The notes beneath the pieces are model-generated. The model was not told where the DNA came from. It made no database searches and saw only the letters and a program-made list of their open reading frames with translations. From the NCBI RefSeq assembly GCF_003324165.1, contig NW_025407869.1:1-64000 (forward strand): a stretch of 64,000 nucleotides of DNA, written 5' to 3'. Made by a program: the position numbers and the translations under genes. Of this stretch, positions 41,401 through 53,400 are shown one piece after another. Each line of letters opens with the position of its first letter. The stretch's first letter is position 1. The DNA is from Naegleria lovaniensis. Taxonomy: Eukaryota > Heterolobosea > Eutetramitea > Acrasida > Naegleriidae.

Positions 41401-44400
41401 CATTGATATGCTGAAAGAGCTTTTTGAGGGAAACAACAAGGAGAGGTTTGTTCAATTAGCATTGTCAACAAGTAAGGATGTATTGAGTTTAACGACGTTG
41501 GTTGAATTAGAAGAGGAAGTGGCTCAATTTACATCCTTACAAAGGAAAACACATGATTTTTGTAATCATTATTGTCAAAACGAGCATGTTGACAGCTCTT
41601 CTCTGCGAGATATTTTAACACGCCTGGACTCTGCAATTGAGAAACGAGTTCCATTTGATGCAATTAAATCATTACTGAACGATCAACCTTTCCTGAAAGA
41701 ATTGAATGAGCTGCAATATCTATCCAAGTCAGAACTGTTTTTACAGACATGGAACCAAACCATCGATGAGGTGGCACAAAAAGAGGCTCAAATCACCAAC
41801 ATGAACACTGACGGTTCTACTCCAACAGTCAGTTTTTCTGTAAAAGATCTGAAAAATAAGGTGTTTACATTGGTAACAAACAAGTGGATCAAGTTGTACA
41901 ACGATTTAAATTCGAAAACTATTTCATTCCAAGAATTGGAACACCAATTTGCAAATTTTGAAAGTGAAGAAGACGTTAGTAGCGAGATAAGGTTCCTGAA
42001 AACTACTTGCAAAGTTGATGATGATGCTGAAAACAATGCTACTTCTCTTAAATTAGTGGCAGAGACCAGAGAGTCAAAAGAGTGGTGTGATTATCATACA
42101 AAGATCGTGCATAGCTTCATTTTCATTTCAAGGCAAAAAACATATGTTCCTTTAGTGATTCAGGTCTTGCAGAAATTTGGCAATGTTTTCCGTTCATCTA
42201 TTGTTGAAGACAAGTATTTCATTGGGTTGACAGCGCTCCACTACAAGTTTTTTGTTGAAAAATGGGAGAATGGAACTCTTTTCGATGTTGCTGACATTGT
42301 TAATGCTGCCAAACAAGCCCTAAAACATTTGAGCCGGTACGAGTTAGATCTTGTGCAAGTATTGGCCCAATCTGATGATCTTCTTGAATGGTTATGGCAA
42401 CATCACAACACTGGGCAATTCAATGAGCTAATACGAGTTTGCAGAGAAGTGACTACTGATGATGCTATTACTCTCCAATCATTTGCATCTCTAATAAGCT
42501 GCCGTGAATATTTGTACGATATTGTATATCCTGAAACCAAATTTAGCTCATGTGAAGGGTTCTTACAGACCATGAAGTCGCTAAACTATAACAAAGATTC
42601 AAAAGAAATCGAAAGAAGGATTCAAGATGTATCGTTCATTCGAAAAAATTTAGAATCTGTGAAACAAATATTTAGAGACAAGACAAGAAGCCCTTCTGTC
42701 AACTCTCTTCTCAAACTACTTGAAATAATGGAGTCAGCCGCTTTCAAAATCTCAACCAAATCAAGTATCTTATCCCTTAATGCACATCAAAACGAGTACA
42801 CATTTGAGGACATGATTATATACAAACTTCCAAGCTCTTCAAAGGACAAAACGTTTACCATGTCTGATTTGTTGGACATTCGTACAACGGTACTGAATAC
42901 ATCTGTGCCTCGAGAGCTAAAAGAAAAACATCAAAACTTAGATTTTGAAATGAATCGTTTTATTGAGCTAATTAACATACTATTGAGCATCAAAGAGTCA
43001 GTGATTGAATTGATAAAGAATGGAAATATATTAATAGACCAGTATGAATATGAGTTCAATTTTAACCAAATCAGTTGTGTAGATAACGAAATGGGTAAGC
43101 TGAGAAATGAAGCAACAAGATTAGAAGCTCTTAATGCCTCATGGAAGAAAGATATCAAAAACATTAGACAGAAATACTCATATCTGAATTACTTTAACAT
43201 GCGAGAGCTTAGGGAAATATTAAAGTGGCTTGAATGCAACAACAGTGCCAATCTACACTCCATGTGCAAAACTATTAGAAGAGAATTTACTGATAAGCAT
43301 TTAGAATTGTTGCTTTCGGAATGGCATAACAAGAATAACTTTGTAGTTGTAGATGATGATTTATCTTATACTGTATTAGAGAGTCTTGGAAACTTGCTCT
43401 CCGCCTTATTTGGTGACACTGAAGATATTATTTTACAAAAAGACAGAAGTATTTCATTTTCCGCCAAAAAAGATATTGCTCTATCGCTAACTCAATCCAA
43501 TCAAGACATTGAAAATTTGTTTGTTATTTCATGCCAAAATGAGCAAGATGTAGAGTCGGTTGTACTCTCTTTGTATGCAGTGCAATCTAGACTACCAGAA
43601 ATGTACGAAATATTAATGTGTAATAGTAGAACTAAGGTGGAAGATATTTTATTATTATTCACACGTTGGTCACAAACAAGATCGCAATCGTTGACCAGTA
43701 GGAGAATATTTACTTTGGCGAATGTTCATTTGCTGTCGTATACAACACAATGCCAAGTAGTTGACAAGTTGAAATTATATCTTCACAATTCTGACATCAA
43801 GCTGGCTCCTCCTTTAGTCATAGTTTCCGGCAACGCTCATCAGCGAATTGTCAATGCTTTTTCTAATTTCAGGTTTGATGGTGCTGCAATCACTCTTACC
43901 ATCGAAGAAATGGTTGAGGTTTACTCACAAATTTGCAATACCTATTCATGTGGTACGAAAGTTTACACTTCCAAGCACTCGGGAGCCGGTAAAACTCATT
44001 CAATTTTCAAATATGCATGTGAGAATCAGTTGGAGCTAGTTTCTATTTCTTTGCGCGAAAGTGTTGACATCTCGAGCTTAATTTCTCAGCTCAATGAGAA
44101 AACTAATAGAACTCATCCTGTTGCTCTCTATTTCAACATTTCTTCACATGTGGATAGTATTGTAAATGCTATTCTTTTCCAGCTTATAGTGGTGGGGTCT
44201 ATTTCTGATTACAATGGACAGGTGTATCATAGACGAGAAGTTGATAGCATTCTGATTGAGATTCCGAATGCACCTCAAAATATTACACTTGAAAAATTTG
44301 TGCCCTTGTGCAATTTCTTACCAAAACAAGTTTGTGAAGTGACAGCCGAAACACTTCTCATAGAGAAGAGGTTTGAAATGGATGATTTTGGTAGGGTAAC

Positions 44401-47400
44401 ATCAGCTATCAATAGCAAGCTTCTGTTTGTTTGTGCAATATTGAAAGCTTTCGAAAAAGGTACCTTCTCTAATCCGGAGCTGTTTGCACAGTTTGTTCCT
44501 GACGACTACTTGGAACCACAAGAGTGCTTTGACATTCTAATGAGATATTGTAACACCACTGGACAAACATCATTTTCTTTAATTTCGAATTTTGTTGACT
44601 TCACTTATGAATTTTTCCAATCTATCATGAAATACGAGCTACTTCGTGTACTTCCAAGCCTAGAGCCCTTAACTGCAAGAATTCCTCACTCTCTCATTGC
44701 TCTTGCATTAGAAATGACAAAAGATTTCGCTATGAGACAGCTGGTTCTTAATTTTAATACGGCCAATCCTTCGCTAGAGGAATATGCCAAACGATTTTCA
44801 AGCATTCGAAAATGGGAACAGTCGACTCATCCCGTACTAATATTCACCCAAGATGATTTTACTGTTGCAGGATTCAATGTTATTGCTCTTAAGCAAGAAT
44901 CCGTTAAAAAGTTCTTTAGTGATCAAGAAATACACATTCTACATGAGCAAAAATTAGATATTAATTTTGATTTTAACACAAGCCTCACTCAAAAAGGACA
45001 AATAGACACGGAAATTGAAGGTCTAAAATTTTTGACTATGGTAAATGGAAGTTATCAATACGAAATGGCGGATTACTATGATTATTCTCTGAGAGAAAAG
45101 ATTTCAAATAGCGATTACGTACTTACTCAAGACAATTTGATGAAAATGTTTGCAATAATTTTGAGATTTAAATGTAATTTACCGGTGATTATTCTTGGTG
45201 AAACCGGTTGTGGAAAGAGTTTTCTTATGGCCTATCTTTCCAAAATCTTAGAAATGGATCTTAGGAGAATTACTCTGCATGGCGGCCATTCTGAAAAGGA
45301 TATTATTGATTTCATTTATCCAATTATTGAAGAAGCTAATAGCCATGCAATGGCAAACTATATTGTTTTTTTTGACGAATCTAATACATGTGCACATACT
45401 GGTATTCTCAAAGAGATTGTGTGTGACCGCGTATTGAATGGCCTTCCCATTCCTAAAAACATTAAGATTGTTTGCGCTCTAAACCCATATCGGCTGAAGA
45501 ACGAGAATACTAAAAAGATTGAGGCAGTGATCCAGTCCCAAAGTGGTATATTATACAAGCACCCATCATTCAAGAATATTCCAGATCCTCTCGAGAATCT
45601 GGTGTACCGAGTTCATCCTCTTCCAGACAGTTTTATTGACCACGTGTATGACTTTGGATCATTGTCCATAGAAACAGAACGAATCTACATTCGTAGCATG
45701 CTGCAAAAGGGACTTCGAGCCTATGTAATTCATACTCAACACAATCCGACTTTAGAAATATTTGTTGACTTAATATGCACTTCACAACAGTTCGTTAGAG
45801 AGGCCATGCACGAAGTTAGCGTGGTGAGTTTGAGAGACGTCAAGAGATCAGTACAAGTTTTCTCTTGGCTGTTTGAAGAGCACAAAAAAGCCAGCGACTC
45901 TGTGTTTTGGGATATTCTCAAGCTTGAAACTCAATTGGTTGAGTTCAGTATTCACAATATTAACTTTTTGAAATGTCTTGTTTTATCGTTGGCCTTTACG
46001 TTTTACAGTCGGCTCAACAGAGATCAACGGCAATCATATTTACGAAAGATTTGTGAAGTTGGCAGAATTGTAATTTCTTCATTCACTAGCCAATTCTTTG
46101 TTGAAACGGTGACCAAGTATCAAAACGAGCTAACAACACAACTCAACCCAGGAGAAGGCATTTCTTTGAACGAGGCGTTAACAGAAAACTGCTTTATGCT
46201 CTTCTTGGCTCTTCTAAACCACATTCCTATTATACTTGTGGGCTTTGCTGGTTCCTCAAAATCTCTTGCTGTTGATCTAATTTCCAAGGCAATGAGAGGA
46301 AAGGCATCAACCAACAAAAGGTTGCATCATTTACCAGATATTAATATTTTTGCGTATCAATGTTCTCCGTTATCCACGGCAAGAGGTATTGCACAAACTT
46401 TCAGATCAGCTAGACGTTATGCTGAAGAAAGTTCAGGAAGCTCTTCTCTTTCTGTTGTACTGCTTGATGAAATTAGCTTGGCTGACTCGCCAAATTTACC
46501 CCTAAAAATCTTGCATCACGAATTGGAAAATTTGGAGAAGATTAGTTTTATTGCAATTAGTAACTACAGTTTGGACAGCTCCAAGATGAACAGAATGAGC
46601 ATTCTCTACAGATCAATACCTACATCAAAAGATTTAAAGAATACTGCTAAAGGAATCATTGGTGTTAAAAAATTGCAGTTGAATAACTACTTGGAGGCAA
46701 TTGCCCAAAGTTATTTGGAGCTATTTAATACTCAAAAAATCAAACTATTTTTTGGATTGCGTGATTTCTATCAATGCATCAAGTTCTTGAACAGAGTGGT
46801 CAATGATAAAATGGTGTATGATGGAAAAGAGGTGAGCTTTGACCAAGCGTTACTATTGGCAATTTTACGTAATTTTGGAGGAGTTCCAAAAGATCAAGTA
46901 CATGCAATTCTTAAAATATTTGAGACGAAAACTGGTAGTAGTTTGACTTCAAGTCAAATGCCAAGGCCAACCAATAAGGAACTCATTCAAATGAACTTGA
47001 AAGACAGTACCATGGCTAGACATTTAATGTTGCTAACTCATAACAATGCAGCCTTGAACCTGTTATTCGATTACAATATACTTTCGCTGTCGGAGACTCT
47101 AGTACTGTTCGGAAGTGATTTTCCTCTCGAGAATAATGACAATTTCGCCCTATCTCTTCAATTGCAAAAGATCAAGCTGGCAATGTCCGATGGAAGAACT
47201 GTAGTACTTGTACATTGTGAGTCATTATATGAGAGTTTATATGACTTACTGAATCAACATTACGTAGTAGTTGAGCAGAAAAAGTTTGCAAGACTCGCAT
47301 TTGGAAATGAGTCGGTCACATGTGCCGTGCATGACAACTTTAGAATTGTAGTCATTGCGGAGGCTAGTGACGCATACTCCAAGCTAGCAGCACCTTTTCT

Positions 47401-50400
47401 TAATAGATTAGAAAAGCACTCCTTCAATCGCATTGATTTCATGACTGAAGAAAATAGCATTTCCTTGTCCATGCTCGAAACCTTTGTTTCAAATTTGGTT
47501 GACGACGGTCTTCAGAACCTTCCTAAAATTTTCGTTGGGTGTCATGATGAATCCCTTAAAAGTTTGGTTCAAGCTTTGTACTCCACTGAAATAGATAATA
47601 TGGTTGATGAGGGTACTTCGTATGTTTACACCAATGCTATTGAAAAATTACTGTGGGTTGCTTCACCTGAACATATTGTCAAGTCTGGTAATCGAGAAAT
47701 TATTGAAACATATTTCATGAAACAAGATCATAGTTCGTTTCCCTCATTATTGAACAAGGTATTTGCTCATCCTGAAGAATGGTCATACACAACATCGAAT
47801 GGAATCCAAGCTGTTGTGATGACATACTCTCCTTTAGATATTAATATTGAAACCACGGTTAAAAGTGACGTTACTGTGGTCAAGAATGAAGAAATGAAGG
47901 TCCAGTTCATTCAACTTCACGAACTGAAAACATCAGCAGACCTTAATTCCGAACTAGACCACTTTTTCAATTCTGACCACGACCAATCCTTGCTCATCAT
48001 TTTAGCAGATCCAAATGCTTCCTCTGTTCGCAGAATTCGTTACGCTCAATACACTTGCGAAAACAAGAGAGAACTTTTCATCAAAAACAATCCATCCAAG
48101 ATACGTAATGTGGTCATTGTGGTGAACTTAATTAGAGGGCTTTCGTTCCAAGAATCGAGATTCACGTTCGATTTTGACAAACGATGGAATTACATATTCA
48201 TAGACGACATTTCTTCGAACACAAAAGCCGCCTTCCCAGATATGTTCACATTAGTGAGCAAACCTTTGAGCAAGATATTATCTGAACTCCCCATCATGGA
48301 TTTAACATTGGCCAATTTACACAACTCTCTTTCAAGAATTGTTTATCCGTATCCAAGAACTCCTGACTCTATTCAAAAACAAATTATTACGATTAGGAAT
48401 TTGTTGTCGAGCTCTCAACACAGATTTTATCAAGCTGTTCAAGAAAAGATGCTGGATGTTCTTAAAATTACCACAAAAAACGACGATAAATGGTATTTGG
48501 AGGTAATGGAAGATGAGAAGCTATTGCAAATATGTGGTACTTTAAACTCTGCACTACAGTATTTCATATCTAAAAAATTGTTCATTACGTTTGCTGCCGT
48601 GTTGAGTGTAACCGACCGTTTCAACAACTTTTCGCTCCTGAACGACAATGATGTTCGAGATTTTTGGCTAGAAATGTTTCAACAAAACGTACAACCAAAA
48701 ATGATTCAAGATTTACTCATTTCTGAACAATTACATGGACACATTAACGTTCACTATGGAACACAACTTCCTCACTTCAATGCTCAATTTCCCTTCAGTT
48801 ATTTGATTTCCATTGTCAGTGAGGGCGTCAAGAAAAATATGATGGAGAATAATACTGACAAGGACAATATGCTGGAGAAATTGGAAAAGCATTTCGAATG
48901 CACATATCCAAATTTGTTAGAGTACACATTTATTAATAACGATTCGAGCAATGTAATGATTGATGAGAACAAGCAATATTTACATTTTTCAATTGCTGAA
49001 CGTTTCATCCATGATTATTTCACAATGTATGGTTTCAAATACTCGACGCTGTCGTTAGATAAGTGTAAACAATTGATAATGGAGATTGTGAATAAGGATT
49101 TAGGAAACAAAAGCGAGTTTACCATTACAGATCTACAGGTAATATACTGGTCAAACGAACCGAGATTCAAGACATACTTCCATGTATTGGATCTTATTCG
49201 AGATGCTTCCATATTTGAAAACTTGTTCTACAATATTCCAACCTTTGAATCCATTGTTGATTGTGATATTTTCTTGTATCAGTTAGTGATCGATGCTATC
49301 AACCCAACCAATGCTATTAACTGGAAGTCGTTAACAGATATCGAAGAGAGCCGAAGTTGGGTGAACAACGTTCACATCATATCAGAGTGTTGTAGGCTTC
49401 TAAGACAATTAATTGATAGTACTTTATTGAGCGAAAATGTTAGTGACAGCACTCGATGGAACTTTGGAAAACAAAATCATATATGGAAGTGTATTAGCTT
49501 CTTCAGCAAATTTTTACAAGACCTGGCATTTAAGAGAGGAATTGACGAGGACAGTTTTGATGTTTCCATCTGTGAAAATTATTGGAAGAAGTTGTCAAGC
49601 TCGGAAACAACTCATTTCGAACAGCCAAACATGTTTATTGATTTTCTTCAAACGCTCACAGATATTAATAAGAAATATAGCCGATCAGAAAGCGCTGAAG
49701 ATTTTGAATGTTTCATTTGCTATACAATTCCAGATCCAACCGAGTTGAGGAAAACAAAATGCTGTTCCAGATATGTCTGTATTGAGTGTGCTAACAACTA
49801 TTGCTCAAGCAAGACAAAAAATGGAATTCAGAATCAATCATGTGGATGGTGTCAGAGAGGTGTTAATTTGTCTTCAGTAGAAACCTATACCGAGTTATGC
49901 GATCAACATCTTGATCAAGTTCAAGAAATGTCTTCTAAAGAAAATATATTTATTGAGAGAGCAAGCAAATTGACTGAGATTTTCATAATCCATTACTGTC
50001 TACAATCGGAAAACATGGATCAATTATCTGCTGCTCTCATTTCAACCATTATACAGTATTTGAGTGAAAACAAAAAGATCTTATCTGACAATAAGCTTTT
50101 GAAATTTATTGTCAACGATTCTATGCGATCGTCTGTGATTCGATCCTTGGTTGCTTTGAAAAAGCAAAATACAGAGATTGGTGCGGTTATTGAGCATGAG
50201 TTAGAAGATCAGCTTTCAACATTATATTCCGATTTTAAACATGCAGATTTTCCTCTTGCAGTTGCCATTTCACAGATTTTAGAAGATGAAATTGAATCAT
50301 CTGTTACGGACGAAATTAACAACGAGCATCTTTTGCATGAAAAACTGGAGAAGAAGCTGTCTATGGAGCCTCTCCCAGGTGGAATACTGAAATTTTTACA

Positions 50401-53400
50401 AAGTATTTGTTCCTGTAAGGTAGCAGTGAGATGGTTTGCACAGTGTATCTCATCTAAAAAAGAGCCTTCATTGGAATTCATAGAAACGATTGATCATTTA
50501 TTCCAAAATAACTATTCACTTCTAGTATTTTTCTTTAGAGAGTTAGCAAAATCTAATGGATTATCAGCCACAAGAAGCATGATTAATTATAATCCCATGC
50601 TAAAACAAATGGCATTTATAGAGACATGGAAACAAAAAGAAGAAGCCATTATATTCATATCAGATAATGGAGCTCTTTCCGACTCTAATCCTTTCGCTAC
50701 TTTGTATGACCAATTACCAAACGAGGGCTTAAATTACAATACCATGAGAGATGCTGTGGAACAATTACGTTTATCAGATGCTAAAACTGATACCCTGCTC
50801 AACACATTATATGAGAGATCAAGAAACTCACGAAATTGTTTCTGTGCCTTACTGTTAATGGTATTGCTTGAACATGTCACATTGAGGCGTAAGATTTCTC
50901 AACAGAATAACTACAATCATTTGCTCGTCTGGATGAGAAATAACAAGGCTAAACTTGTTGTTTTTGAAAATATTTCCATTGTGAACATTGTGGAAAGATT
51001 AATAGAGAACAATATACGAAACTTTGAAATCACTCCCGAAACATCCATGTCCAAGATTCATTTACTACGATGTCTCATTCACCAAATTGTAATGGTGATA
51101 TGGAATTTGAACACTCCTTCCATGGGATTTTTCTGGAACTGCTTGACAAATATTACTCAACTGCATAACACTCTATTTCCAACTATGAATGATGATATTA
51201 CATCGACATTAACACAAATCACAGGAGGAAAGACGTATACTTGCCCTAATGGCCATGCTTACATCATCACTGAATGTGGTCGGGCAATGGTTACTGATAT
51301 TTGTAGGGAATGTGGCCAACCCATTGGTGGAAGTAGTCACACACTGCTAAGTACCAATAGAGAGTACCAAAATGTGGACAATACTCCATTAAATTTTTGT
51401 GCAAGAAGTGCCATAGAAGAAACAAGCCCAGCGGATGTGCATAGTACTAATAGAGATTTATCCTCGACTGAATTCCGACTGATTCGATTGTTAATGAGTG
51501 GATTACTCTATGCAAGTGGTATCTTCTTCAACAACAATACTCGAGTACTCATCAATACGCAATACTGTAATCCTGCAGATGCAAATCAATACTTCATGGA
51601 ACATTTCACAAATGATTGGCATATTCTTTCGCAATTAACAGGAAGAAATGAAGAAGATTTATGTATTACTCTTCATCACACGTTTGCACAAATTAGTTAT
51701 AGAGCTGCTACTCAGAGTACTACGTTATGGTTTCATGCTTTGACACACAAAGATCAGCGAAGACCTTTTGAAAACAATTTTTGTACGCAATTGCTAGAGG
51801 GAAAATTTAAACCAGACCGTATCTTGACATTTATTCAAGAAACACTACAAAGACACAATGAAGCACGAAGGGATCGTAAAACCACCTTGGCCAATAGTAA
51901 GCTCATGAAGCATATTTATCCTGATCAGGAAGTGCTCTCCCTTCAAGAACGAACTCTCTTACTTCCCTCAATATTCATGCCTGTTGAGAGTATTACATTG
52001 GAGCATTTCATGAACAGTCTAAAACAAACTGCTACCATGGATAAGCTACAAGCACTAGCAGCTATTGTTGACAATATTGTACCTCTCCAAGCCATGCATC
52101 ATTTACCAAACATTTTTGATTTGTATCGTTTAGTATGTAAGAGGTTTGACAAGAGAATTCGTAGAGAAAATGCACTCAACTCTACTGTTCGTGAAATTAT
52201 TTTGGAGATGGAGGATGAAAGCGAAAGAACCTTGTTTGAGGCATGTTTTGAAAGTTTTGCACAAGCATGGAACTCAGTCTTCAAACTCGTAGAGAGGTAT
52301 GAATGTTTAGAAATTCCACATCACATGAAGGAGATCAAAATGTCTAAAGACCAGCCACTCATTTACATTGTACCCTCCGAAAAAGATGAACCCATATTTG
52401 GACTTGCCATGGTTCATTATTTGGTTGGCATACAAAACAAACTTACAGAGCTTATATCCAAAGAATATTTCAGTATGGAATCCAAAGATCTTCGTGTTGT
52501 CACAAGCCGAGAGTTGACACCCACCCATGTTGTGAACATTTCATTACAACGTCATTTACTCCCTTTCATTAAGGATCACTGCAATCGTTCTCTGAGTTTT
52601 GAAAAGCCACAACAAATTATTTATGATTTTGAGTTTATTCAACAATACTTGATTGATAATTTCTTTTTACGAAAATCTCTCATTGAAATTCAAATCAAAA
52701 TGCTTGATTTTACTGGAGAAATAAGAGTGACAGGAGCAAAGGAAAAATTTTCAGCCCTTAAAAAACGAAATACAAAAATTTCTAATGACAAGTTAACACA
52801 AGACGACCAAGAAATGATCATTAATGAGTTGGGAGGTCCAGGTGGTCGATCCGAACGATGTGTATCCTGTTTTAGATATGTGGAAATGGCTATTCATTTT
52901 ATACAATCATCTCTCTCAGTGGAATCAGGAGTGAGCGTTCAATTTTTAGACAAGTATCTTGTTGATTATCTCGAGAAGGACTTGATGATCCAAGACGCAA
53001 GAAAATTATTTGGTTCCCTATCTCAAACTCTACAAATTAAGCACTTGGATCACTTATTTGAAATTCTTGAGCAACATTTGACTTTGGATATCTTTGCAGG
53101 AATACATGATATTTACAAGGAGCCATTGTCACCAGAATTGAAGCACAAATTAACTACCACGGTTATGCCATACATTGATTGTCAAGTGTTAATGTCCTCT
53201 ATGAGAGACGCCATGGTTAAATATTTATCTGAAACATTTACGCAAAAAGAGTCAGACTTGTGTGATTGGTTGCAAGATTTACCATTACCTGAATATTTCC
53301 AAACTGGTCAAGGAGAACATGCTCTCGATGTTTCAACGATTGGAGAATTGGATTGGTTTAAAGAAATACCGATGGGCAAATTTAAGGTAGCCAATGCGTT

